Part shown: piece after piece, positions 22,700-33,102 of the stretch | How the letters are laid out: each line of letters opens with the position of its first letter | Numbering within the stretch: the stretch's first letter is position 1 | Origin: Cristatella mucedo | Lineage: Eukaryota > Bryozoa > Phylactolaemata > Cristatellidae | NCBI GenBank assembly: GCA_009760855.2 | Contig: WPIO01000032.1 | Coordinates: 2,549,001-2,613,000 of the forward strand | Length of the DNA stretch: 64,000 bases | Reading direction: 5' to 3' | Translations under genes and position numbers: made by a program | The notes under the pieces: generated by a model | What the model was told of the DNA's origin: nothing | The model's input: only the letters and a program-made list of their open reading frames with translations | Database searches by the model: none

Positions 22700-25600
22700 A
22701 ATATTAATAATAAAAAATCTGTTATAGTGCCTTCACAGACATTGATCTCTTTCCAGGCACTTTACATTCGTTGCCAAGTAAGAACGATCGAATGGTTAGG
22801 GGTAGCATGCTCAATAAAAAACAAGAATAAAATGGTTAGGGTTGAGATGAACAGGGTCAGCATGCAAAACTTGTTAGTGCCAGCAAACCCAGTATCAGCA
22901 AGTATAAGCACACAAAACATGAATCACATGGAACTAGTAAATCCTTTGATAAAATGATGTGGTTAGCTACTTTCTAAGAGTGGTCAAGTCAATGAAGTTA
23001 CGGTGCTGTCGGTAGAGAGTTTAGACTTTGGGAACACATGAACTGAACGCATGCTCCCTAAAAGATTTGAGGTTAGCCCGAGGTATAAGTAAACGATTAG
23101 ATTCCGAAAATTGGGTATTCCAATGATGAGCCTGGTGGAGGAGTTTATCTGACTGGTAGGCTGGAGGTCATAAATGAGGGGACGTAAAAGTGAGTAACAG
23201 AACCTTAAAGTCGATGTGTTGCTTGCATGAAAACCAGTGCTGGTCAACTGGCAATGGTTTTGATGTGGCTTCTGCGAAGCTCACGACCGCCAAGTCTAGC
23301 TTTCAGAGTTTTGCAGCACCGTTAAGCGCCTGATTACACAAGCCGGTAAACCAGAAAGCTATGAGTTGCAGAATTCAAAACTGGATGTCACAAAATGCAT
23401 GGACCGATTTAGATGTGGTATCCCTGTCTAAACAAGCCCACATTTTACCGACGTTATGTAGCTAAAAATTGGCAGACTTGAATGTTTACCTGATGTGGTC
23501 ACTTTGGAACAAGACACCTAGATTTCGTGATTATTCAACTGGACATATGCTCGCAGAGCCGATAGTAAGTGTCAAACGTTCCAGTTTTTTAATCACACTT
23601 GGTTTGCTCATAAATAATAAGTTTGTTGTTATCGTCGTTCAATATAAGAAAGTTTGCTGCCATTCAAGTGCGGATGTCATCAATACATAGAACAAGGGAG
23701 TTGAGAGAATTAGATGAGCTTGAGGGCTGGGACGAATCAAATCAAAGGTGCAACCGAGTGCCATCTGGATAGAAGCGAAAGCCTTGAATTGTGCTTGGCA
23801 ATCACAGCGGCAAGAGGGAGAGTATAAACCGTGAAAGGAACCGGACCAGCACATAGCCCTGAGGTACTTCATACTTCACTGGTTCCACGGATGATCTGTG
23901 TCCGTTTTTATTAACACTCTAGTGTGTCCTACTAAGGTAGGACCTATACCATGGCAGTGCAGTGCAGTGCCTGAGATGCCCGCGATAGATTGAATACAGA
24001 TTAAGACAAATTGTGTGGTCAATAGTATCAAATGCTGCTGATCGATCGAGCGAACAAGCAGAGGTACTCCGCCTAAGTCTGCATTCCTAAGCAAGTCGTT
24101 ATACACTAGAAGCAATGCTAACTCTGCGGAGCGATTTGCTCTCAAATGAGACTGGAATCTACTAGTAAGGTTTGAAGTTGTAATACATAACTTCAGCGGG
24201 TCTGCCACAACTCATTCCGTGTCTTTGATAGAAACCGGAAAAGAGACAGACATGAAGTTGTATAAGTTATCTTAATCTAGCGTCGCTTTCTTGAGTATTG
24301 GTCTGACTACAGCCTTTTTAAAGGTGCTGGAATATATACTGAGGCTAAGGAGATATATAGGATGTTAGTTATGCATGGCAACAGCAGGTCTATGCATCGT
24401 AGCAGCAGGAAAGTGGAAATAGGCCTCGAGGACTTGATGTCTTTTTGATTGCATTTATGAGCAACAGAACGAGGTAATTAGTGGCCTTTTTGAATGAAGA
24501 CATTTAGATGCTGAATAAAAAAGTGAGGGACAGGATTTTAAGGAGGTTGCTGCCACCCTAGGGATGGACTCCCTAATATATTCTCTCTTTTTGGCTAAGA
24601 AGCTAGAGAAGCGATCAGCTAGATCATCACAGGGATCAGTAGGTAAGGAGCTAACTTGAAAACGGCTAAGGAGATGCTTGATCATCGACATCAGCACTTT
24701 TTTAACTGTGCATCAGTTACTCAACAATGTTTTTATTTAAACTAGACTTATATTTTTCTAGGATCGATTGGTACAATTTACAATAGTCCTGATACGCCTA
24801 TCGATATACAGTCTTGATCTACCGTATGCTTTTTCAAGCTTGCATTTAATAGATCTAGGTAGTTTAATGTCTGCTGTAAACCACAGAGCGTCTGGTCACG
24901 GGCGCAGAGTGCGCTCCGTCAGAGGTGCAAACTCGTCGAGCATGTCAGCTATTGTTGTGCTTTAGCGATCTACCAATGCTGACAGGTCGGAAGGAAGATT
25001 TAGCAGCGGAAGCGAAGCAGGTAGTCGCGCACGGACGGCGTCGATGTCAAGGGTCTTAAGGTTTCGCGATTCGCATATGATTTTAGATGTGGAGAAGGTC
25101 ACACATAGTAGACTGAATGAGATCTGCATGCGGTTTGGTAAGGAAAAGTATACGATAATTGGTAATGGTACCGTGCAGTTTTAGGAAAACATTTGGTTAG
25201 GTGCTTGACCCTTGATGTGAGGGCCATGCACATAAGCCTTGAGAAAAAGCTAGTCAGGAAGTGCAAGAAAGTCGTTGCTGAAGGCGACAGATAAGTTACC
25301 AAAATGAATGTTGGAATCATCCTTAAAGAGCAAAGATTAATTACTTACATACAGAATCGAATTTAGGTAGGAGAAATCAGAGATAAAGAAGGACTTGGTA
25401 CCTGTGGAGCAATAGAGTACTGCCACAATTAGTAGCTTGCTTTCAGGTAAACTCAATACAATAAATTCAAGAAACTGCTTCAAGAGAACTGCAAACGGCT
25501 GGAAAATGAAGATTGAACGTACAATAACGCCAAATTGACCTCCAGTATTTATTCATCTAGTAGTGTGAAAAAATGTGATGCTTGTTGGGGTTGCATCATA

Positions 25601-25870
25601 AATGGGCGAGCAGTTAGCCGACTTTAGCCAGGTCTTGGTCGAGACGAAAAGGTAGAGGCCTTTTTCAGAAACAATGTCGCTCAATAATAGCAATTTATTG
25701 AACTTCAAGTGAGGATTTCAAAGACTATAATAGGCCTGATAAACACTAAATTAGAGTGACTCATTGCAGCGCTTGAAGGTGAACTCGTCGAGTGGTTCAA
25801 GGCAATGCTAGGAGTACCAAATTAAAGGTTCTCAGTTCTCCACCCCAAGTCGGCTCCGGGGCGCTTGTAA
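22700..25870 (-). mobile_element. Long decayed family A LINE with endonuclease remains, antisense in intron
   Basis: This is the longest LINE copy in the window. From the 3' end it shows the tail hairpin (22730-22770), the 3' UTR, and a C-terminal ORF in fragments. RT blocks follow at 24208-23470 ('SRFQSHLRANRSAELALLLV', and 'LLRNADLGGVPLLV' ahead of a decayed motif A). The linker is at 24700-24450 ('DPCDDLADRFSSFLAKKREY'). Upstream near 25320-25100 a broken frame gives 'SNIHFGNLSVAFSNDFLALPD', matching the 'DFNIHFD...FL.LL.S' block of the AP-type endonuclease. Stops and indels are everywhere. It sits in the intron between lectin exons 4 and 5. Confidence 0.75.
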
Positions 25871-27060
25871 TTTGTTAATGCATAATTCACAGGTCTTAGC
25901 AACGAAAATGACATCTAGAAGTGCATTTCAACGACTTTAGTATTAATGCCAGATTACAACTCGTAAGCATGTTATTAGCAACCAGCGAATATAAAGCTTC
26001 CGCCAGGGGTAGGTTGTAGCTACTCGGCAGCAAGCTGTAAGAAATTATATGTCCATAGGCACGTAATTTCTTTCTTGCTACAGTCAAACAACAAACAGAT
26101 TAGCTGTAAACCCATATCTGCAGTTGGGAGATATTTTCGTGGCACCAGATAACTGAAACTACACGACTTTTATATAATTTGATCAGATAGGAAACAATGA
26201 GCTATTTCTTGGCTCAGCAATGGCAATTGAGTTCAAGACATGTGCGATTTTAAGTGTCAGCCATTTGATTCATTTCCCATGCCTCCGTCTGGCAGATTAT
26301 TTAGAATATCACTAGCCGGCCCGTAGTGAATGTCTTATATATTCAATCAATTTTTTTAAGACACTTGCTGGCTGTGGTCATCAACATGTATAGCTTTTTT
26401 GGATTGAATTGTGAACATTAGTCTTGGTTTGGCATTTATACTTACCCAAGTTCGCTTTATGTCTATTGCATTTGACAACAGGGTTTGCTAATTCAACAGT
26501 AATGGCTATCATTACCGCATTACTCACCACAGGAATTTTACCCACGATCTGGCTAGTAAGTTTCGAGTACCACACCAATGAGCTAAGACACAAGGAATTG
26601 ATTAGCGTTATTACTAAACTCCTAATCTTGAACCGGGATATATCTATTATGCTTTGTGTATTCCAAAACTTGATTATTCTTCTAGGGGCATCGCGGTAAG
26701 AGTCCTAAATAGTAAAGCAACAGATGATTAAGTCAATGGACATTCTACAACCGCATAACTCCCTCGCTTCGTTGTAATTTAGACAGATTAATCGTATACG
26801 TTCATAAAAGATCTACCGCATAAACTAGACAGAATTCCTTCCAGCGATACCAATGTAGCCCTTTCTGTGTTCTTCTTTATAAGTAAGTATGAATTTATTT
26901 CATCCCTGAAAAAAATGCATTTGCTTGGCCGATCGGGACTTGGCTGCAACGTAGTGAAATTAAAGGCAGGCTGCTAGCTTGGTGCCACGGATATCTCTAA
27001 CTGCTTCTCTTACATTCAGCCTTTTACCCGTTATTACTACATTGGAATCAGCACAGTCTC
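25871..27060 (+). other. aGPCR intron segment
   Basis: No gene or transposon recognised. The 91-codon frame at 26424-26699 has hydrophobic runs but no motif and no splice support. Confidence 0.35.
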
Positions 27061-27155
27061 TAACACAAACACACACTCTGTCAGACACAAGCACACACTC
27101 ACACACACACACACACGCCAGTGCTCGCGAATACACACATACGCACACACACTGG
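27060..27155. repeat. Imperfect (CA)n microsatellite
   Basis: CACACA-rich stretch with interruptions, in the intron just upstream of lectin exon 5. Confidence 0.85.
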
Positions 27156-27430
27156 CTCACAGAGGCAAGTTATTCAAATTTGGAGGATCTCACATTGCTT
27201 GCAAAAGCATCTAATCATCAGCACGACAAGTTAAAGAAGTTACTGTTGAAGGGAAAGTAGCATATCAAACATAGATGAACAGAGCTTGGCAAAAGCAAAC
27301 AAATTATCTTAATCAATTGACCTTGATAATCTCTTGAATATCTCCTAATTAAGCAGTTGGTGCTAATATTCATGCCACAGGTAAGCATAGAAATAGTTAA
27401 ACTGCAGTGCCATTTTAAATGAAATTTCAG

Positions 27431-27630
27431 TTCCAGAAACACCAATGAAACATTAGCTTTGACTTATGGATGGGATTGCCGAGGACCCGGACGTGACGGG
27501 GCGTGTGCTAAAGCAAGATTTTGCAATGATACCATCACGTTTTCAAGCATCAACTGTGAGGCTAAGCTACACTACGTGTGCCTAAAACATGTTGAAACAG
27601 ATTGGCTGAGAAGAATCTGCCTCCTAGCAG
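27431..27630 (+). CDS. aGPCR exon 5: C-type lectin domain 1, C-terminal part
   Basis: A 200-nt exon, acceptor ...GAAATTTCAG, donor GTACTA, phase 2 to 1. It encodes SRNTNETLALTYGWDCRGPG, then RDGACAKARFCNDTITFSS and INCEAKLHYVCLKHVETDW. 'C...INCEAKLHYVC' is the final cysteine pair of a C-type lectin domain (consensus C.....C....FVC). Two sequons (NET, NDT) are present. There is no WND triplet. After the domain the linker LRRICLLAG leads directly into the second lectin domain. Confidence 0.85.
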
Positions 27631-27930
27631 GTACTAATTCCTTTCTACTTATATCGTTTAAAAAGAATGTTTTTTATCTAGCTTGGTATATTTTTATGTG
27701 CCGCATCTATGCGAAGAAGTTAATAGACGCCACCAAGCACAGAAGTGTAAATGATTGAAAGCTATTTTGGGCTGCATTTACATAAACGCATGACATATAT
27801 TGCGTGCTGCAATTTATTGCCAATCTATTTGCAAGTTTAGATATAAGTTTTATAAGGATTTGTGAATATATACATTCATGCCAGTGAGTGCTGTTTGCTA
27901 TTAGTTCAAATATCTAATTTTGTCGTCCAG

Positions 27931-28107
27931 GAACCAGCGGTTGCCCGAAAAACTGGCTGTTTAGTCCTGACTCAAAGAAATGCTACAAGTTCTTTGAAAC
28001 AAGAAAAAATGCATTTGAAGCATTAGTGTCATGTCAAGATCTCAACGCCACTATTGCCAGTGCTACGGACCTAATTCAAGAAGGAATCATTGTTGGAACC
28101 ATACCAG
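27931..28107 (+). CDS. aGPCR exon 6: C-type lectin domain 2, N-terminal half
   Basis: A 177-nt exon, acceptor ...GTCGTCCAG, donor GTAACC, phase 1 at both ends. It encodes TSGCPKNWLFSPDSKKCYKF, then FETRKNAFEALVSCQDLNAT and IASATDLIQEG. 'CPKNWL...KCYKFF...NAFEALVSC' is the textbook start of a C-type lectin domain. In domain 1 the same region is split over two exons, so the two lectin domains differ in exon structure and are not a simple recent tandem duplication. A sequon (NAT) is present. Confidence 0.87.
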
Positions 28108-28355
28108 GTAACCACAAAATGAGCTTGTAGCAATATATCAACAAAAAAGACAAAAGCGAGCTGAGTAGGCGATTCAAAAGATATAGTAGAGTATTTATTT
28201 TTAAAATCGACAATTATTTGCGAGAATCTGCTTTGGTGGTTGCCTTCATTTAACCTAAACCCAATACGCCGTGCGACATAGAAAGAGTAGCTAACAATAC
28301 TCCGAAGTTATAGTTTTGAACAAAGTGCTCCCACGTTATCTTATCACGTGAGACT
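28108..28355 (+). other. aGPCR intron segment before the foldback
   Basis: Short AT-rich stretch with no recognisable element. Confidence 0.4.
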
Positions 28356-28654
28356 CAGAAATAACGTATTAAGGTCTGGCGTCTGCACTTACATGAACTT
28401 GCAGACGGATTCAGGTGTCACTAGAATTCAAACACATATACATATATTGTTGATATGCAGTTGTATATATATTTATATATATATATATATATATTCATGT
28501 ATTTATATATTTTTTATATATTTATTTATTTATTTATTTACATTTACAACTGCCTATCAACAATATATGTATATGTGTGTGAATTCTAGTGACACCTGAA
28601 TCCGTCTGCAAGTTCATGTAAGTGCAGACGCCATACCTTAATACGTTATTTCTG
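28356..28654. repeat. Near-perfect foldback (inverted repeat) with TA-rich centre
   Basis: Arms at 28356-28465 and 28545-28654 are 110 bp each and match as reverse complements with three mismatches that I can count. The 79-bp centre is TA/TTTA-rich. The arms share no similarity with the LINE or SINE families here and contain no coding potential. The structure resembles a foldback transposon or hairpin MITE, but no target duplication is evident. It lies in the intron between the two halves of lectin domain 2. Confidence 0.9.
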
Positions 28655-29555
28655 TTATTTATGTCTATTATTCACGTTATATACATGTATATCTACAGTA
28701 TATACGCAGGGCAGTAGGTCAGACATAGATTATATATTCAAATATCCCTGATTTTGTATAAGTTAGAGCTTTGCAATTTTAATTTAGACAATGAAAACGA
28801 ATAAAGTATATGGATCAGAGAGTGCTGGAATTACTCCACATGGAAAATTGCATCCAAATAGTTAACAATGTGTAGTCCTAAATGAAGAAACTATCTGAAG
28901 ACGTAGCTTTGTTAATACATTTTTCGTGATATAAGTCTAATTCAAATGATATTTTGGCTACGGTTAATGGGATCACAAATAATTTATCCTATGCTGGAGT
29001 ATTTAGGTTGTAGTAAAAAGCAGTGTATTGTGCGGAAGCTGGTGTAGGATCTATGAATACAGGATCTGAGGAAAATATTATCAATAGTATACTTAGTCTT
29101 ACAGCCAAATGATTAAACAGCTGACAATACACCAATTACAAGGAAAGTGCAATGAAATAGCTGGCCGCGCACCGTGTGAAAATTATAAGGCTTTAAAATC
29201 CAACAGACAAGGAGAAAAGAACTTCCGTTAGGCTTTTATGAAAGAATTCGGCAGAGCCATGAATTTTGGATTTGTATTTGGTGGCTGTGCACGGACAAAC
29301 GGCGACTACCTTATATGCCCAAACATACAAAATTAACGAAAAGCAGACTATATCTAGTCTTTTTCATGATGCTTCCCCGACTCCAAAAATTAGTCCCAAA
29401 GGAAAACTGAGTAATCCTAATTATCTTCCCTGGCATTTGCGTAAGGATGTGCACAGACTAACTGAGCAATCAGCATGAAATTCAGAACAAGTCGTAATTA
29501 TGAACAATTGACTTAATTTAAGATTTAAAAAAGTATAATTCTGACTCTGATAAGA
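28655..29555 (+). other. aGPCR intron segment
   Basis: AT-rich. The 70-codon frame at 29266-29478 may belong to the transposon relic that follows, but I see no motif in it. Confidence 0.3.
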
Positions 29556-29559
29556 TGAG

Positions 29560-30740
29560 GGCAAAAAAGAACGATTACATTGACCGCAAGAAAGGAATCG
29601 TGGAGGACTTTCAGGGTGTGCATCTTAAGGCTTTTAATAAACCAAAACAGTAGGCTCTTTTAATGGTCCGAAAAGGGTGGGCTACATATGGTGAACTCAG
29701 TCAAAATCTTTACTGAGGAAGTGCGAAGAGTATCAAGCGTAAATCAAGTCTGCAGCTTGTGATTTCTGAACTTAAAGACATCGTCTATGAATGGATTGCT
29801 AATAGAAGAGCAAAGCCTTAGGTTCTGAGCCATTTTGGCATACAAACCTTTGCCGTTGAAATTGCATTGCAGTTACAAATATACCTAGAAGAATTACAAG
29901 AATCACTAAAGTATAATTAGAATCACAACACTGACTGAATGACTTCCTTCAGTGATATATGAACTGTCTCCAAAAAGATTGATAAAAGTATTTACGCCTG
30001 ACGAGACTGGAGTTATTAAACTTCAAGGTACACTCAAATACTTTATTGATAGCACCGATAACGTTTGCCAGCATGTCCAAAATTTTCTCAACTGTTTATG
30101 AAATTTCACGTCTTAGTAGTATTTTGACAAATCGTTTTTACGGAAGAAAGCTCCACCTTTAATCATGAATACTGGTAAAAATTAAAATTAAACGTGGTTT
30201 GGGCATCTACGTTGTTGAAACCTAAAACGCCTGGTGCTCAAAAGCAGTCATAAGGATATGGGTCAATTTGATGCAGCCCCTTTTTTGAGATGTTTCCAAA
30301 GAGGTTTGATAGTCTAAGATTAAGTCAGAAACCACCACACGAGACATGAGGAACTTCCGTGAAAGAGAGAAAAATTAATCAAATGTTGATTCCAGCAGCA
30401 ATGATATCATATCTCCAGATATCATATAAATAATAAATATATATATAAATATATATATAATGTATATAATATATAATATACAAATATATAAATTATATCC
30501 TATTAAACAAGCCATCAATGACCAATTGCGCATGGAAATCGATCACTATAGTTGAAATATAATTGACGGGAATCACTGAGAAGTTTTGTGAAGTTTTGCA
30601 TGCAAGTGATCGAAACTTGGGTGAAGAATTCGTCGGATAACATCAACTCTGTTGCTGAGAGATTGGGGCAAATGGTTCTACAGAAAATTGATTTGCAAGA
30701 AATTTAGGAGGGAGACTAGGGTTTTGAGATTTATGGTGGT
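29560..30740 (+). mobile_element. Probable pogo/Tigger-type DNA transposon relic
   Basis: A broken plus-strand frame at about 29755-29890 reads 'ISELKDIVYEWIANRRAKP', then a stop, then 'VLSHFGIQTFAVEIALQL'. This fits the CENP-B/Tc5-type helix-turn-helix of pogo transposases (L...L.EWI...R..G..VS...I...A...A). Further on, near 30600, 'QVIETWVKNSSDNINSVAE' recalls the 'W..AW..VS...I..SF' segment near the C-terminus of that family. The DDE core cannot be read, and I found no terminal inverted repeats. An AT-rich simple repeat sits inside at about 30421-30498. Confidence 0.4.
30421..30498. repeat. AT-rich simple repeat
   Basis: Imperfect (TA)n/(AAATA)n run inside the transposon relic. Confidence 0.8.
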
Positions 30741-31271
30741 GTTCCGGAATTTGATGAAATGGCAATATTTTAAATAATAAAAATTTTATTGTGTGAAAAA
30801 TATAGATTATTTGTTAATAAATTAATTTAGAATAGTATTTGAAAAATTCCAAATAGTCCAAATACCATTTATGTAAGAAAACATGGGACTTGTGTTTTAC
30901 ATTCAAGAAAATAAGGTACGTAAGTTGTGAAATGATAGAATTTAAAATAATAATCCCAAACTTTGTACGCACTCGCGGATCAATAAAGCTTTTTTCAACC
31001 GAATTTCATCTTTACAGTCAAGTGCATGCTTCAACTTAAGTGGCTTTTTGTTGCAAGCTAGATATGCATTTATTGTAATAGTAGCGACAGGCTTGGTGAC
31101 ACTGTCCTATTTTTAGCAATAAATTAATCATTGTATGAATGAGTTACGCAGTAATTAGGAAGTTTCATTGTGCTTCGATTGTAACTGGTAAGTTAGTTGT
31201 GGAGATTGAACTTTGATCCATGAAAAATCTTTGCCGTGGTGGCAGGTGTCGCAGTTTGCAGCTGGTTGTAG
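30741..31271 (+). other. aGPCR intron segment
   Basis: AT-rich intron. No separate WIGL-type exon for lectin domain 2 was found between 28107 and 31272, though one could be hidden here. Confidence 0.35.
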
Positions 31272-31520
31272 ATAACGCTGAGGCCGTTCCCAGTGAAGTA
31301 CACGCTGGCGTGTGTCTCACGGAGAGACTGGATCGCTGCTTTCCGCTCGTTCCTCCACTGCCTACTCAGTTGGACAACGGAAAAATAATTGAGTGGAAGT
31401 GTGCAGCAACTAAAAATTTCAAGCTTCCTTGGACGACGACGGTTTACAAAAATACAGGCTTCATCTCATGCTACCGTCGACTTCCATTTGTCTGCGAGCA
31501 GCAGGCGTCAGGACCAACAT
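31272..31520 (+). CDS. aGPCR exon 7: C-type lectin domain 2, C-terminal half
   Basis: A 249-nt exon as modelled, donor GTAAAAG, phase 1 at both ends. It encodes 'PPLPTQLDNGKIIEWKC' and ends in 'CYRRLPFVCEQQ', the standard last cysteine of a C-type lectin domain. QLDN stands where QPDN or EPN would be in sugar-binding lectins, and WND is absent, so classical Ca2+-dependent sugar binding is doubtful. The start is the least certain in the model: I chose the AG at 31270-31271 because it gives the phase needed after exon 6. The AG at 31297-31298 also fits. The first 25 residues do not look like the usual WIGL region, so this part may be divergent or misplaced. Confidence 0.65.
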
Positions 31521-32461
31521 GTAAAAGCTTAACAGCATGAGCTTTTCTGCAATTGACGACTGCATTCGATATAGACGACGGTTAAGGCTCTCATATTTTT
31601 CATAAGCTGCACACACTGAAATGTTTGACTAACGTTGCTTGTAAGACAGGTGTAAGATACGACTAAACTACCCAATTAATTTCTGCATGGAATATACACC
31701 TGCTCTATATTCAAAGCATAGTATGTAACAAAGGCAGTTGAATTTTGCTAGTGGTCATACCTTTGAATAAAATATTGTACATATGAATGAAACTAACCAA
31801 GAAGTTTTTTAAGTATTTATATGTAAAAATGTTCGGTGATGCAGTGTCTCTTAAAATCTACATACAAGTTTCATTCAACTGAAAATGCAATGGCTAATCA
31901 CGTCTTAATTTCATTCAATGACCAATCGCCAAGTTTGTGGGGAATATACACCATGATTTAGCATTATGATGTTTCATTAGTTGTGAGTCTCTCTCTGCCT
32001 AGATGAAAATCTTGTGCACGTTTCTCCTACGTAAGAATGTTGCCGGTCTTTCCTCTTGAATGAAATTCCTGGCTCCGCATCTGGCTAAAATGCAGATTTG
32101 CATAATTCTGGCATGGCAACGAGTATACTTTTGAGTTGACAAGTCACAGATAATTGGTTAGAAATTTAGTGACTTATGGAAACTCATGAAAATACTACAT
32201 AGTTCATGCCCTCAAAAATACACCTTACAATAGCATGACTTTTTTTGAAAAGAATTCTTACGGACTAAATGCCTGCACTGTTCCAAGTGTAAGAAATACT
32301 CTTTTTGCCATTCTGGATGGCTGAGAAATTGGAAAATCTCAGCTTTCAAGATAGTTTGCACCGAACTGTTTTAGTTCTGTTTTAAAGATTTAATTCAGAG
32401 ATCACCATTTTTAAAAGCATTGTACAAGAAGTGAACTAATGAATGATATATTTTATTGCAG
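31521..32461 (+). other. aGPCR intron, no recognisable element
   Basis: AT-rich intron between lectin domain 2 and the Ig-like exon. No repeat block is identified. Confidence 0.45.
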
Positions 32462-32689
32462 TTCGTGGCCTTAAAGTTGACCTGCCCGGCAATAACAGTC
32501 GGATCCCGGCGTGCAGTGCTGACCTTGGTGTGTTAAACACATGTGGCAGAATTAGCTATGACTTGATAATTGATGGATCACATTACCAAACGAGACAAGA
32601 ACAAGCAAATCAAGGAGCGTTTGTCTGCTATACAACCGAAGCAATGTCTGGAGAGAGGATTTACTCGCCAGTTCGAGTTAATGTAAAAG
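32462..32689 (+). CDS. aGPCR exon 8: Ig-like domain
   Basis: A 228-nt exon, acceptor ...TTTATTGCAG, donor GTAATT, phase 1 at both ends. It encodes about 76 residues: FRGLKVDLPGNNSRIPACSA, a second part with SYDLIIDGSHYQTR, and a third with NQGAFVCYTTEA ending SPVRVNVKG. The first cysteine, a central Y-x-L-x-x-D-G stretch, then G-A-F-V-C and a final V-x-V-x-V strand match an Ig-like fold (strands B to G). Symmetric phase 1 borders are typical of shuffled extracellular Ig modules, and Ig domains occur in several adhesion GPCR subfamilies. A sequon (NNS) is present. The same frame stays open far past the donor (see next entry). Confidence 0.7.
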
Positions 32690-33102
32690 GTAATTGTTTT
32701 TCTGAATTATTGGCAATGCAATGGTTTGCTCCAAGAAGGGAATTTGAGTTTATAGCTTCAATGCACTACAGCCTCGAATATAAAAGTTACTTTAATGGAA
32801 ATAAAATAGCTAGACAAATTTTCTGTATGCTAGAAAGACTTGAAATTAGTAATGCTTTCCAAGCGGACTTTTATCTTTCAGACCAGACAGATTTCGAGTC
32901 ACTCAGATTTTCAGCTACCCTTCGTACAATTGGATTTTCGTCTACTGTATATACTGGATGCTCAGGCTACTCCTTCCAATATAATCCTGAAGAGTCAAAT
33001 CGAATCATTAACGAAATATTTTTTATCCGCTCCGTACGAGATGCTTCGAATGAAATATGGATGGCCCAGCGCTATCAACGAGTAGCATGCAGGTTTGTTT
33101 GA
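32690..33102 (+). CDS. Read-through extension of exon 8 (alternative 3' end or extra domain)
   Basis: If the donor at 32690 is not used, the frame stays open for another 137 codons to a TGA at 33100. The sequence includes 'LEYKSYFNGNKIARQIFCML', 'FQADFYLSDQTDFESLRF' and 'YTGCSGYSFQYNPEESNRI', and looks like a folded, cysteine-containing domain with normal amino-acid use. I do not recognise the family. There is also a donor-like CAG|GTTTGT at 33092, giving phase 2, which does not fit exon 9 directly. It could be an alternative terminal exon giving a secreted receptor without the GAIN and 7TM parts, an extra domain whose following exon was missed, or chance. Confidence 0.4.

Noticed and set aside
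26960-27260. Frames rich in Cys-Val or Thr-His
   Set aside because: Translations of an imperfect (CA)n repeat.
29266-29478. Possible missing WIGL exon of lectin domain 2
   Set aside because: The frame contains no WIGL-like core and its borders lack suitable splice sites.
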